Assembly (NCBI RefSeq): GCF_024662235.1
Contig: NZ_CP096276.1
Span: 1,488,001 to 1,552,000 of the forward strand
From: Pimelobacter simplex
GTDB taxonomy: Bacteria > Actinomycetota > Actinomycetes > Propionibacteriales > Nocardioidaceae
DNA: 64,000 bases
Direction: 5' to 3'
Below are positions 1 through 8,925 of the stretch, in pieces. The position numbers were made by a program, and so were the translations under genes. The stretch's first letter is position 1. Every line of letters starts with the position of its first letter. The notes below the pieces were generated by a model that was given only the letters and a program-made list of their open reading frames with translations, was not told the origin of the DNA and ran no database searches.

Positions 1-2
1 TG

Positions 3-119
3 ATCCTGCGCACCGGCCTCGGCTGGGTGCTGCGGATCGGCTCCTGGTCGGCGATGATCTGGCTCCTGGCCCGCAACGCGACCCCGCTGGAGCAGCAGGC
101 GCGCGTCGCGGAGGCCTGA
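3..119 (+). CDS. DUF3159-type membrane protein, C-terminal end (partial)
   Basis: The window opens inside a gene; only its last 38 codons are present, ending in TGA at 117-119. The visible part holds one hydrophobic stretch (about residues 6-22) and a short polar tail ending LEQQARVAEA. In many actinobacteria a DUF3159 membrane protein sits directly beside the two TrkA genes found here, and the sequence fits the last membrane segment of that family. The assignment rests on gene order and a short tail, so it is tentative. It converges with the TrkA operon on the other strand. Confidence 0.55.
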   Translation: MLRTGLGWVLRIGSWSAMIWLLARNATPLEQQARVAEA

Positions 120-139
120 GCCGGCTCAGCCGGCCCGGC

Positions 140-841
140 TCAGGTCCGCTTCGGGTCCTCCGGCGTACGCCGCTCCGGGTGCGAGGACGGCGCGAGCAGC
201 CGCTCGAGCTCGTCCTCGGCCTCGCTGGGCACCACGAACAGCAGCTCGTCGCCCGACTCCAGCGGCTGCTCCGGCGTCGGCACGTAGACCTGGCTGTCGC
301 GCAGGATCGTGACGAGCGCGCAGTTCTCGGGCAGCGGGATGAGCCCCGAGGCCTTGCCGACGTACGGCGAGTCGGCCGGCAGCGTCATCTCGACCAGGTT
401 GGCGTTGCCCTGGCGGAAGGTGAACAGCCGGACCAGGTCGCCGACGGTCACCGCCTCCTCGACCAGCGCGGACATGATCCGCGGCGTCGACACGTTGACG
501 TCCACGCCCCAGGCCTCGGTGAAGAGCCACTCGTTGTTGGGGTGGTTGACCCGGCCGACCGTGCGCGGGACGCCGAACTCGGTCTTGGCCAGCAGCGAGG
601 TGACGAGGTTGGCCTTGTCGTCGCCGGTGGCGGCGATGACCACGTCGCACTTGTCCAGGCGCGCCTCCTCGAGCGAGGAGAGCTCGCAGGAGTCGGCCAG
701 CAGCCACTCGGCGTCCGGCACCCGCTCGGGGCGGATGGACGCGGGGGACTTGTCGATGAGCAGGACCTCGTGGCCGTTCTCGATCAGCTCGCGGGCGATC
801 GAGCGCCCGACGGCACCCGCTCCGGCAATCGCGACTCGCAT
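140..841 (-). CDS. TrkA-family potassium uptake regulatory subunit (second of pair)
   Basis: 233-residue cytoplasmic NAD-binding protein that gates a Trk/Ktr-type potassium channel. The N-terminal Rossmann fold begins MRVAIAGAGAVG, with the glycine-rich GxGxxG loop at residues 7-12 and an acidic residue closing the second strand (LLID). The C-terminal 80 residues form a TrkA_C (RCK_C) domain ending in a charged tail. The ATG at 841 was chosen because the Rossmann strand starts immediately after it; a longer open frame upstream is only overlap with its neighbour. It lies 11 bp downstream of the other TrkA gene, so the two are probably one transcript and may form a hetero-oligomer. No channel subunit is nearby. 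Confidence 0.9.
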   Translation of the reverse strand: MRVAIAGAGAVGRSIARELIENGHEVLLIDKSPASIRPERVPDAEWLLADSCELSSLEEARLDKCDVVIAATGDDKANLVTSLLAKTEFGVPRTVGRVNHPNNEWLFTEAWGVDVNVSTPRIMSALVEEAVTVGDLVRLFTFRQGNANLVEMTLPADSPYVGKASGLIPLPENCALVTILRDSQVYVPTPEQPLESGDELLFVVPSEAEDELERLLAPSSHPERRTPEDPKRT

Positions 842-852
842 CGTCGGTCTCC

Positions 853-1527
853 TCAGCCCTCGTGCTCGGGCCCGCGGCCGAGCACCTCGTAGGTCAGCTC
901 GGCGGTCTGCTCGTGGGTGACCAGGTGCAGCATGTCGCCCTCCTGGACGACGGTCTCCCGGTCGGGCAGCATGCCCTCGCCGAGCCGGTCGATCCACGCC
1001 ACCCGGCAGCGGCCCTGCTGCTGGAGCTGGCCCACGCGGGCGCCGACCCAGACCTCGGGCGCGGCCAGGTGGTCGACCCGGATCGAGCCGGACGGGTCGC
1101 GGAAGTCGGGCTCGGCGCCGGCCGGCAGGATCCGGCGCAGCACCTGGTCCGCGGTCCACCGCACGGTCGCGACCGTGGTGATGCCGAGCCGCTGGTAGAC
1201 CTCGGCCCGGCCCGGGTCGTAGATCCGGGCGACGACCTGCTGGATGCCGAACGACTCGCGGGCGACCCGCGCGGCGATGATGTTCGAGTTGTCACCGCTC
1301 GACACCGCAGCGAAGGCGTCGGCGCGGCGGATACCCGCCTTCTCCAGGACCTCCTGGTCGAACCCGACGCCCGGGATCTTGTCGCCGTTGAACCCCGGCC
1401 CCAGGCGCCGGAACGCGTCCGGCTCGGAGTCGATGATCGAGACGGTGTGGTTGCGGTCCTCGAGACTGCGCGCCAGCGTCGAGCCGACGCGGCCGCATCC
1501 CATGATCACGACGTGCACGGTGAGCAC
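853..1527 (-). CDS. TrkA-family potassium uptake regulatory subunit (first of pair)
   Basis: 224-residue RCK-type subunit. The glycine loop GCGRVG lies at about residues 10-15, followed by an acidic residue (SIIDSE) that binds the NAD(H) ribose; a TrkA_C domain covers about residues 130-215. It probably forms a dimer or higher oligomer with the product of the next gene to control potassium flux at the membrane. Its start lies 26 bp from the divergent permease gene, so both promoters must overlap in that short gap. An alternative start a few codons in would still keep the whole Rossmann fold. Confidence 0.9.
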   Translation of the reverse strand: MLTVHVVIMGCGRVGSTLARSLEDRNHTVSIIDSEPDAFRRLGPGFNGDKIPGVGFDQEVLEKAGIRRADAFAAVSSGDNSNIIAARVARESFGIQQVVARIYDPGRAEVYQRLGITTVATVRWTADQVLRRILPAGAEPDFRDPSGSIRVDHLAAPEVWVGARVGQLQQQGRCRVAWIDRLGEGMLPDRETVVQEGDMLHLVTHEQTAELTYEVLGRGPEHEG

Positions 1528-1553
1528 GCTATCCCACGTCCGATGCCCTACCG

Positions 1554-3617
1554 TTGTCGCTCGTGGGTGTCGGTGATGTCTCGAAGCGCATCCTCCTCGG
1601 TCGCAAGCTGAGGAGCGCTCAGCTGGGGGAGACGCTGCTCCCCAAGCGGATCGCGCTCCCCGTGTTCGCCAGCGACGCCCTCTCGTCGGTGGCCTACGCC
1701 CCTGACGAGATCTTCATCATGCTCGCGATCGCCGGTGCGTCGCAGTACATCTGGTCGTGGAAGATCGGCATCGCGGTGGCCATCGTGATGGCCGCGGTCA
1801 TCGCGTCGTACCGGCAGACGGTGCACGCCTACCCGTCCGGTGGCGGCGACTACGAGGTCGCCACCGTCAACCTCGGGCGGACCGCCGGCATGACCGTGGC
1901 CAGCGCACTGCTGGTCGACTACGTCCTGACCGTCGCGGTGTCGATCTCCTCGGGCGCCAACTACGCCTCGGCGGCGATACCCGCCTTCCAGGACCACGAG
2001 GCGACCATCGCCGTGGTCATGGTGGTGCTGCTGACCGCGATGAACCTGCGCGGCATCCGCGAGTCGGGCACCTTCTTCGCCGTCCCGACCTACCTGTTCA
2101 TGTTCGCGATCCTCGGGATGTGCGCCTACGGCTTCCTCGAGATGACCCTCGGGACGCTCCCGATGGCCGAGAGCGCGGGCCTCGACATCACGCCCAAGGA
2201 GGGCTGGGAGGACCCGCTGACGACGTTCGGCCTGGTCGTCCTGCTGGCCCGCGCCTTCTCGTCGGGCTGTGCGGCGCTGACCGGTGTCGAGGCGATCTCG
2301 AACGGCGTACCGGCGTTCAAGCGGCCCAAGAGCAAGAACGCCGCGACCACGCTGCTGCTGCTCGGGCTGATCGCGATCACGATGATGATCAGCGTCATCA
2401 CGCTGGCCAAGCAGATGGGCCTCAAGTACGTCGACCCGCACCCCGCGGACCTCGCCCGGCTGACCAAGGACGGCCAGCCGCTGCCCGAGGGCTACGACCA
2501 GCACGCGGTGATCGCCCAGATCGCGCGGGCGATCTTCCACGACTTCAGCCCCGGCTTCTACTTCGTGGTCACCGTCACCGGCGTGATCCTGGTGCTCGCC
2601 GCCAACACCGCCTTCAACGGCTTCCCGGTGCTCGGCTCGATCCTGGCCAAGGACGGCCTCGCGCCCCGCGCCCTCGGCGCCCGCGGCGACCGGCTGGCCT
2701 ACAGCAACGGCATCGTCTTCCTGGCGCTCATGGCGATCGTCCTCATCGTCGCCTTCGACGCCGAGACCACCAAGCTGATCCAGCTCTACATCGTCGGCGT
2801 CTTCGTCTCGTTCAACCTCAGCCAGCTCGGCATGATCCGGCACTGGACCCGCGCGCTCACCACCGAACGAGATCCCGCCGAACGACGGCGGATGTACCGC
2901 TCGCGCGTCATCAACGCCGTCGGCCTCTCGTTCACCGCCGTCGTGCTCGTCGTCGTGCTGCTGACCAAGTTCCTGGCCGGTGCCTGGATCACCATCTTGG
3001 CGATGGGCTTCTTCTTCGCCGTGATGAAGGGCATCAAGAAGCACTACGACAACGTCGAGCGCGAGCTCGCCGCCGACGAGACCGACAAGGCGCTGCCCAC
3101 CCGGGTGCACGCCATCGTCCTGGTCTCCAAGCTCCACAAGCCGACCCTGCGCGCCCTGGCGTTCGCCAAGGCGACCCGGCCCAACTCGCTCGAGGGCGTC
3201 TACGTCTCGGTCGACGAGAAGGAGACCGCGCGGCTGCTGGAGGAGTGGGACGAGCGCAACACCGGCATCCCGCTCAAGGTGCTCCACTCGCCGTACCGCG
3301 AGGTGGTCAAGCCGATCATCGAGTACGCCTCGGCCATCCGCCGGGCCAACCCGCGCGGCGTCGTCGCCGTCTACATCCCCGAGTACGTCGTGGGCCGCTG
3401 GTGGGAGCAGCTCCTGCACAACCAGACCGCCCTGCGCCTCAAGGGCCGGCTGCTGTTCACGCCGGGCGTCATGGTCACCTCGGTGCCCTACCAGCTGCAC
3501 TCGTCGCAGATCGCGCGCGAGCGCGAGGAGCGCGAGGAGCAGCGGGTTCGGCCCGGCGACCTTCGGCGGGGCCGGGTCACGCCGGGCGAACGCGACGACC
3601 GCCAGCTCCGCCGCTGA
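1554..3617 (+). CDS. APC-family permease
   Basis: 687-residue membrane transporter of the amino acid-polyamine-organocation superfamily. About 12 hydrophobic segments fill residues 30-490, starting after a cytoplasmic KRIALPVFASDALSS region typical of the actinobacterial branch; a soluble domain of about 170 residues follows, ending in a very charged tail. The substrate cannot be read from sequence; cations or amino acids are possible, and the place next to TrkA genes hints at ion homeostasis. The start could be TTG at 1554 or GTG at 1563; neither has a clear ribosome binding site, so the N-terminus is uncertain by three residues. Confidence 0.85.
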   Translation: MSLVGVGDVSKRILLGRKLRSAQLGETLLPKRIALPVFASDALSSVAYAPDEIFIMLAIAGASQYIWSWKIGIAVAIVMAAVIASYRQTVHAYPSGGGDYEVATVNLGRTAGMTVASALLVDYVLTVAVSISSGANYASAAIPAFQDHEATIAVVMVVLLTAMNLRGIRESGTFFAVPTYLFMFAILGMCAYGFLEMTLGTLPMAESAGLDITPKEGWEDPLTTFGLVVLLARAFSSGCAALTGVEAISNGVPAFKRPKSKNAATTLLLLGLIAITMMISVITLAKQMGLKYVDPHPADLARLTKDGQPLPEGYDQHAVIAQIARAIFHDFSPGFYFVVTVTGVILVLAANTAFNGFPVLGSILAKDGLAPRALGARGDRLAYSNGIVFLALMAIVLIVAFDAETTKLIQLYIVGVFVSFNLSQLGMIRHWTRALTTERDPAERRRMYRSRVINAVGLSFTAVVLVVVLLTKFLAGAWITILAMGFFFAVMKGIKKHYDNVERELAADETDKALPTRVHAIVLVSKLHKPTLRALAFAKATRPNSLEGVYVSVDEKETARLLEEWDERNTGIPLKVLHSPYREVVKPIIEYASAIRRANPRGVVAVYIPEYVVGRWWEQLLHNQTALRLKGRLLFTPGVMVTSVPYQLHSSQIAREREEREEQRVRPGDLRRGRVTPGERDDRQLRR

Positions 3618-3675
3618 CCGTTGTGGTCCCGCTCCGCCGAGCGCATGCTGAGGGTCCGCAACCTCGACTCGGACG

Positions 3676-4149
3676 ATGGAGCTGGACATGGGATCTCGGA
3701 GCAGGACGCTGGCCGCGGCCGGCACGTTGTTGATCGGCGCCACGCTCGGCGCCGTCCCGCAGGCGTCGGCGGTCCCGGTGACCTCCGCGGCCGCCGCGGC
3801 GCCCGGCACGGCCGGCTACCTCAACATGTGGGTGGACGACAACTACGAGACGTGCGCTTGGAGCCGGCTCAACTACGACAGCAACTTCGGCAACGACTGG
3901 TGCGGCGCGGGCACGATGCACGCCCTGCGCCTCGACGACAAGCTGTCGAGCTTCGTCAACAAGACGAGCGACTGGTGGGTGCTCTACGAGGACAAGGACT
4001 ACGGCGGCGCGCGGGTCTGCGTCCGGCCGAACTCCCACGACGCCAACATCGGCAACGACACCTCCTACGAGGACGACATCTCCAGCGTCGAGCGACGCGG
4101 CACCACCAAGCCGGCCAACTGCACGGACACCACCGGCACGGCGAACTGA
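3676..4149 (+). CDS. Secreted beta/gamma-crystallin-like (peptidase inhibitor I36-type) protein
   Basis: 157 residues (153 from the second ATG at 3688, the likelier start, because it leads straight into a signal peptide). The signal has basic residues (SRSR), a hydrophobic core and a likely cleavage after ASA near residue 32. The mature part is aromatic- and Asp/Asn-rich with four Cys. It has the WVLYEDKDYGG motif and the closing DDISSVE of the single-domain crystallin-like fold found in actinobacterial I36 protease inhibitors. It would be exported and possibly calcium-binding. It stands alone between the permease and the RNA methyltransferase. Specific inhibitor activity is not shown by the sequence. 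Confidence 0.7.
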   Translation: MELDMGSRSRTLAAAGTLLIGATLGAVPQASAVPVTSAAAAAPGTAGYLNMWVDDNYETCAWSRLNYDSNFGNDWCGAGTMHALRLDDKLSSFVNKTSDWWVLYEDKDYGGARVCVRPNSHDANIGNDTSYEDDISSVERRGTTKPANCTDTTGTAN

Positions 4150-4192
4150 CCGCCGGTGCGGTGATCCCCGCCGGGACGGCTAGGTTTCCGGC

Positions 4193-5320
4193 ATGACCCG
4201 ACAGCGGACCGGCCGCCCCCGTACCAAGAAGGCCCGTGGGGCCTCGGCCGTCGGCCGCCGCCTCGAGGTCGAGATCGGTCCGGTCGCGCACGGCGGGCAC
4301 TTCGTCGCGCGCGCCGAGGACCGGGTGGTCTTCGTGCGGCACGCGCTGCCCGGGGAGCGGGTCGTCCTGGAGATCACCGAGGGGACCGAGGGCGACAAGT
4401 TCTGGCGCGGGGACGCCGTCGAGGTGCTCGCCGCGGCTCCCGAGCGCGTCGCCGCCCCCTGCCCGTACGCCGGGCCGGGCCTCTGCGGTGGGTGCGACTT
4501 CCAGCACGTCGCGCTCGACGCGCAGCGCCGGCTCAAGGCCGACGTGGTCGCCGAGCAGCTGCGCCGGGTCGCCAGGCTCGACGTGAGTGTCGAGGTCGAG
4601 GCGGTGCCCGGGGACGACGAGGGGCTGCACTGGCGCACCCGGCAGCGGTATGTCAGCCTGCCGGGCGGTGCCCGCGGGATGCGCAAGCACCGCTCCCACG
4701 ACGTGCTGCCGGTCGAGCAGTGCCTCCTGGAGGCGCCCGCCGGGCCGTCGTACGAGGTGCGGGGCCTGAGGTTCGAGGTCGCCGACGGCGGCTTCTGGCA
4801 GGTCCACCCCGGGGCGCCCGAGGCGCTGGTCGGTGCGGTGCTCGACGCGCTCGCGCCGCGGGCGGGGGAGTCCGCCCTCGACCTGTACGCCGGCGTCGGG
4901 CTGTTCAGCCGGTTCCTCCTCGACGCGGTCGGACCCACGGGGCGCGTCGCGGCCGTCGAGGGCGACCACACCGCCGTCCAGCTCTCCGAGCGCAACTGCC
5001 CCGGGCTGCTGGCCCGGGCGGGCGATGTCGGCGGCGTGCTGGCCGGCGAGCTCCCGCCCGAGTGGGACCAGGCGGACCTGGTCGTGCTCGACCCGCCGCG
5101 GGTGGGCGCCAAGCGGGCGGTCGTCGAGCAGGTCGTGCGGCGCGCGCCGCGGGCGGTCGCCTACGTGGCCTGCGATCCCGCGGCGCTGGCCCGGGACGTG
5201 GCGATCTTCGCCGAGCACGGCTACCGGCTGAGCGGGCTGCGCGCCTTCGACCTGTTCCCGATGACGCACCACGTCGAATGCGTTGCCTTGCTGACGAAAA
5301 GCGGGCCTGACCTGCGGTGA
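4193..5320 (+). CDS. Class I SAM-dependent RNA uridine methyltransferase, TRAM domain (TrmA/RumA-type)
   Basis: 375-residue enzyme expected to methylate C5 of a uridine in tRNA or rRNA. A basic N-terminus and TRAM beta-barrel (about 20-80) precede a CPYAGPGLCGGCDFQH cluster, the iron-sulphur binding cysteines of the family. The Rossmann domain has LDLYAGVGLFS (SAM binding), the DPPRVG motif and YVACDPAALARD with the nucleophilic Cys. The ending HHVECVALL is the conserved C-terminal motif. The last 15 or so codons use A/T-ending codons (GAA, GTT, TTG, AAA) unlike the rest of the gene, which suggests that the adjacent integrated element supplies the 3' end. RumA-type genes are known ICE insertion sites in other bacteria. 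Confidence 0.88.
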   Translation: MTRQRTGRPRTKKARGASAVGRRLEVEIGPVAHGGHFVARAEDRVVFVRHALPGERVVLEITEGTEGDKFWRGDAVEVLAAAPERVAAPCPYAGPGLCGGCDFQHVALDAQRRLKADVVAEQLRRVARLDVSVEVEAVPGDDEGLHWRTRQRYVSLPGGARGMRKHRSHDVLPVEQCLLEAPAGPSYEVRGLRFEVADGGFWQVHPGAPEALVGAVLDALAPRAGESALDLYAGVGLFSRFLLDAVGPTGRVAAVEGDHTAVQLSERNCPGLLARAGDVGGVLAGELPPEWDQADLVVLDPPRVGAKRAVVEQVVRRAPRAVAYVACDPAALARDVAIFAEHGYRLSGLRAFDLFPMTHHVECVALLTKSGPDLR

Positions 5321-5363
5321 TGCGATTGGTCTCCTCGGCGCCGGACCCTGAAATCCGGCCTTA

Positions 5364-5385
5364 GGGCTCACTTTGGGCTCACTTT
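5364..5385 (+). repeat. Tandem 11-bp repeat next to the integrase gene
   Basis: GGGCTCACTTT occurs twice head to tail (5364-5374 and 5375-5385), 44 bp after the methyltransferase stop and about 140 bp before the end of the integrase gene. Short direct repeats of this kind beside an integrase are usual arm-type binding sites for integrase or Xis. The rest of 5321-5528 has no gene. No tRNA is present here. Confidence 0.5.
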
Positions 5386-5528
5386 GAGGTTTCGAGCTCG
5401 GCTTCTGATGCCGTCATCGTGTCCTGCGCGACCCGGCCGGAGTGGGGCCTGAGGCCCGCAGGGCGGCCGTAGGCGGGACGTGAGCCCGTCCACGGCCCCG
5501 GGGAGCCGCGGTGCGTCGCAGGCGTCTC

Positions 5529-6773
5529 TCAGCGGCCGAGAGCGGGTCCGTCGTTCGCCTTGTCGCCTGGAGCGAGGCGCTCGGTCGCTGCTCGGTAGTC
5601 GGGCACGACGAGCCGGCGGTTGATGTAGTGCCGTTCGGTGATCGTCTTGGAGGTGTGGCCGAGTTGGTTCATCGCGGCCTCGGCGTCGTAGACCTCGTCG
5701 ATCTCGGTGGCCACAGTTCGACGGAATGAGTGCGGGGAGACGTCGCGGAGTGCAGCGAGGTCTTCATAATCGGCGAGGTGGCGGATGTGCCGGAGTCGGC
5801 CCTGGATGTTGGTGGGATAGTGCCAGGTGCCGTTGCGGGTGATGAACACCGCGTCAAGGTCGTTGGGCGTCTGGGCCACCTTCCGCCGGCGCAGCAGCGC
5901 CGCCGCCCAGTCCGGAAGCGCGATGGGGCGGATCGCGGCGTCAGTCTTGCCGTAGTCCACTCGTTTGCCCTTCGAGGTGATCTGACCGTTCACCATCAGC
6001 CAGGGGAACCAACTCTCGTCGTCCCGCCGCTCCGGTGGCGGTGACAGTTCGATGTCGGACCAACGCAGGGCGAGGAGCTCCCCGATGCGCATGCCGGTGG
6101 CAATGAGCATCTCGACAATGTCGGGTAGATCGACGCTCTTCGGGCCGTTCCGCTTCTCAGCGTTGGCCCACTCGCGGATAGCGGCACGCACTTCGTCGAG
6201 ATCCTCGACGGGGACAGGCTTCTTCTTGCTGCGAGGCAGCGGAACCGAGGGCACGGCCGAAGCTGGATTGCCGTTGATCGCCACGTGGAAGATCGCCAGG
6301 TTGAACGCGCGGACCAGCACGCTGCGGATCTTGGCGCGCATGTCGGGCGAGACGCCTGCGCTGTCCAGGGATGCCTGGATGATCACGGGCCGTACGTGCC
6401 GGAGTTGATAGGCGCCTAACGGCTGGTCGGTCTTCTTCGGGTCGAGGACCCACCGGAGGTGGGATCGGTAGTAGCCCAGGGTTTCCGGCCGCGGACCGCC
6501 GTCGGCCTGCTCCATCTTCAGGAACCAGAGGTCGAGAAGGTCCTGCACGGTGTCGTCCGGGGCGATCGCGCCGTCCCCGAAGGTGCCCGTGTGCTCGACG
6601 AAAAACGACTTCAGGTTGGCCGTCGCCTTGGTCTTCGTCTCCCCGTTCTTGCGGTACTGACGCACGACGCCATCGACGTCGCAGTAGCGGGCACGTGCCT
6701 GCCAGGACCCGTTCTTCAACCGGACGCAGCTGATCTCGCCGTATGTGCCGACGATCAACTTCTGCCTGGCCAT
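5529..6773 (-). CDS. Tyrosine recombinase, ICE integrase
   Basis: 414 residues, the usual length of actinobacterial ICE and phage integrases. An N-terminal AP2-like arm-binding domain (about 1-60) and a SAM-like core-binding domain (70-170) precede the catalytic domain. The active-site set is complete: R229 in GMRIGELLALRW, H348 and R351 in PHSFRR, H373 in LGHTS and the nucleophile Y383 in ERHY. It should integrate and, with Xis, excise the element at the neighbouring methyltransferase gene. It is transcribed toward the chromosome junction, 18 bp downstream of the excisionase gene, with which it is probably co-transcribed. Confidence 0.93.
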   Translation of the reverse strand: MARQKLIVGTYGEISCVRLKNGSWQARARYCDVDGVVRQYRKNGETKTKATANLKSFFVEHTGTFGDGAIAPDDTVQDLLDLWFLKMEQADGGPRPETLGYYRSHLRWVLDPKKTDQPLGAYQLRHVRPVIIQASLDSAGVSPDMRAKIRSVLVRAFNLAIFHVAINGNPASAVPSVPLPRSKKKPVPVEDLDEVRAAIREWANAEKRNGPKSVDLPDIVEMLIATGMRIGELLALRWSDIELSPPPERRDDESWFPWLMVNGQITSKGKRVDYGKTDAAIRPIALPDWAAALLRRRKVAQTPNDLDAVFITRNGTWHYPTNIQGRLRHIRHLADYEDLAALRDVSPHSFRRTVATEIDEVYDAEAAMNQLGHTSKTITERHYINRRLVVPDYRAATERLAPGDKANDGPALGR

Positions 6774-6791
6774 CGTTCACTCCTTCATTGG

Positions 6792-7130
6792 TCAAGCGAC
6801 CCCGTCAGGGCCGTTTGCGCGCAGAGCAGCGCCGTTCACCCGATTGGCGCGGTTGCGCGTTCGGACCGCGCCCGGGCCGGGTGCGGGGGGCGGGTCCTCT
6901 TCGGAGAACGACTCGACGTGAGTGCTCAACCACCGGTCCAGCTCTGAGAGGCGGTACTTGAGCCGGCCACCCGCCTTGACGGCGCGCGGCCCGTAGCCGG
7001 GGCGGCGAACACGCCACGTCAGCAGCGTTGCCTTCGGCACGCCTAGGTAGCCGCACGCGTCATCGGTGTTGAGGAAGGGGTCGCGGACGATCGAGACGAC
7101 GTCGTCCGAGGTGTTCATGTCTGCGGACAT
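6792..7130 (-). CDS. Excisionase-type helix-turn-helix protein (Xis, MerR/AlpA-like)
   Basis: 112 residues from the ATG at 7130, chosen because AGGAAAG lies just upstream. Residues about 20-70 form a winged helix-turn-helix of the DNA-binding excisionase type: FLNTDDACGYLGVPKATLLTW, then the wing GYGPRAVKAGGRLKYRLSEL and DRWL. The tail is rich in Pro, Asn and Arg and looks unstructured. The place directly before the integrase is the normal site of Xis or a small integrase regulator. It probably bends attachment-site DNA for excision and may control the integrase promoter. Confidence 0.85.
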   Translation of the reverse strand: MSADMNTSDDVVSIVRDPFLNTDDACGYLGVPKATLLTWRVRRPGYGPRAVKAGGRLKYRLSELDRWLSTHVESFSEEDPPPAPGPGAVRTRNRANRVNGAALRANGPDGVA

Positions 7131-7197
7131 CGGCTTTCCTTTGCTCGGGTCGACGAATAGGTGGGCAAGGCGTGTCAGGAATCGGCGCCCGCCGTCT

Positions 7198-8508
7198 TCA
7201 GAGAGACGGTGCATCAGGGCGCGGTCCGTTGGCGGGTGGACGGTGGATGAGGGCGGCGTGGAGGTCCGCCCGGCTCATCCCCGCCGCCGAAACTGTCGGC
7301 TCTTCCGGAGGTCGCAGGTGCTCGCGGGCGGTCCGGATGACCTCGAGATCAGCTGCGCGTGCGACGGGCACGAAACGTTCGCGGACCGGGTGGACCAGAC
7401 GGCCGTCGCCGCTGATCAGCCGCGGAACGGTAACCCGCTGGACGAACGCGCCTCGCTCGACTCCGGTTTCGAGGATGTCTGTGATGCGCGAATCGACCCG
7501 ACGGAAGAGCGTCTGGAAGCCGCCGAGCATCCTCGGCTCGATCACGGTGTCTGGTCGGAGCGCCTTGAGGCGACTGACGGCGTTGGCGGCCTCGCCCGCA
7601 GAGGCCGTGCCGTTGCCGAGCCGTCCTCCGACGTTGCGTAGTTCGCGCTGGATGCGCGAGTACGTCTCGGCACGGGCACTCCAACGCCCAGCGAGGTCAG
7701 GGTCGATCCGCTCGGCGTACGGCACCAGGCCAGCGCTGAGCAGTCGCTGCGAGTCGACGATCAGGCGCAGGTTCATTGCGTCGGGGAACGACGCCAGCCT
7801 CACGAGCAGGTTGTGCTCGGCTTGGAGGACGCCGAGCACTCCCGGCTTTGCTGGTCCTCCAATGGGCTTGGTCCGCGGGCGCCAGCCTGTTTGGTCGACG
7901 CTGTAGTCAGGCTGCCCGAGGCTGACGTCCAAGGCGGTGGCGAGTGCCGCCCAGCCGAGCCGATCGCACCCGGCGATGGGCTCCCATCCGGGTGTATTGC
8001 GGTACCGGCGGTCGAGTACGACGAGGGCCTGGCTGATGGCCGCGACGTCTCCTGCGATCGTTCGCGCCTGGGCCGCAGTGAGATGGATCGCCTGGTCGGG
8101 CGCCGTGTCGTGCTCTGCGAGCGCTGCAGCGCGTGCTGCCAGACGCCAGTGCTCGACGACGCCGTTTGTACTGGGGGTCGTGAGATCCTGGCTCGGAGCC
8201 GGCCGTGTCGTCGCCTGATCGCGAGCCGCCTCCAAGGCTCGAGCGAGTTCGCCCACTGCGGCGCCATGGTCGCTCGCGGCACGGAACGGGTCGGCAGGCT
8301 TCTGCGGGACATTGGGGAAGGTGAGCGGCCGAGCCACGCCTACGGCTTGCGCGCACCAGACGAGAACGGACTGTCGGTATCGCAGGATCTGTTGTCCCGC
8401 CGCGGCGCGCTCCGCCGGTGACTCTGCGGCGAGGCGGCGCACGATCCGGTGCTGGCGAAGGAGTGCAGCCAGTTCCGCGCGCATCTGGGCGCCGTTCTCG
8501 CCGTACAT
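7198..8508 (-). CDS. Conserved ICE protein of unknown function
   Basis: 436 residues, mainly alpha-helical by composition, with no catalytic motif, membrane segment or signal peptide that I recognise. The helical central part is Ala/Arg-rich; the tail ends RPPANGPRPDAPSL. The ATG at 8508 is used because it overlaps the stop of the upstream gene by one base (TGATG), which implies translational coupling; the open frame continues further upstream but only in the shadow of that gene. It lies between the SSB/unknown group and Xis in what looks like the element's maintenance operon. Confidence 0.7.
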   Translation of the reverse strand: MYGENGAQMRAELAALLRQHRIVRRLAAESPAERAAAGQQILRYRQSVLVWCAQAVGVARPLTFPNVPQKPADPFRAASDHGAAVGELARALEAARDQATTRPAPSQDLTTPSTNGVVEHWRLAARAAALAEHDTAPDQAIHLTAAQARTIAGDVAAISQALVVLDRRYRNTPGWEPIAGCDRLGWAALATALDVSLGQPDYSVDQTGWRPRTKPIGGPAKPGVLGVLQAEHNLLVRLASFPDAMNLRLIVDSQRLLSAGLVPYAERIDPDLAGRWSARAETYSRIQRELRNVGGRLGNGTASAGEAANAVSRLKALRPDTVIEPRMLGGFQTLFRRVDSRITDILETGVERGAFVQRVTVPRLISGDGRLVHPVRERFVPVARAADLEVIRTAREHLRPPEEPTVSAAGMSRADLHAALIHRPPANGPRPDAPSL

Positions 8509-8807
8509 CACCCGATGTCCAGGTCGTGCGCGTCGATGAGCATCGCGAGAATCAGTTCGACCGACAATGCGTCGATACCATGGTCCTCGAGTTCCTGAAT
8601 CGCACTGTGCGCGCACGCGAGCAGGATGGCGCGGTCGTCGGTGAGGCCCTCGCTGTCGAGTGCCGGGCATTCGTCGCCGTGCACGCGGTCGAGTTCGAGG
8701 AGGACACGTTCGTACGCGGAGGAGGCGTCAAGTTTCAGCGCCTGGTCGGCGAGGGCCGCTAGGTAGGACCTCGCTTGAGCGAGCGTCTGTGCGTGGGGGA
8801 GAAGCAT
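8508..8807 (-). CDS. Small acidic helical protein, unknown function
   Basis: 99 residues, acidic, with a heptad-like Leu pattern through most of its length (LLPHAQTLAQARSYLAALAD and so on). It has a single short hydrophobic region and no signal. It is coupled by a TGATG overlap to the 436-residue unknown gene, so the two products may act together. A purine-rich GGAGGGAGG lies 4-8 bp before its ATG, an excellent ribosome binding site that supports the start at 8807. Function not recognised. Confidence 0.65.
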   Translation of the reverse strand: MLLPHAQTLAQARSYLAALADQALKLDASSAYERVLLELDRVHGDECPALDSEGLTDDRAILLACAHSAIQELEDHGIDALSVELILAMLIDAHDLDIG

Positions 8808-8925
8808 CCTCCCTCCTTCCGTGGGTCGGCTACCGACTCTGAGCGGGAAGCCGTGGCTGGCGTTCGCTTGCTTGGCGTTCTGTGGATGAGTCCGAGCACG
8901 ATCTGGCCATGGCGGGCTCCTGAAC

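Noticed and set aside
1548-3809. 753-codon open frame on the minus strand
   Set aside because: It is antisense to the APC permease, with Asp/Gly/His-rich shadow composition.
5321-5528. tRNA gene as integration site
   Set aside because: No cloverleaf or TTCGA arm could be built; the 3' end of the methyltransferase gene is the better target.
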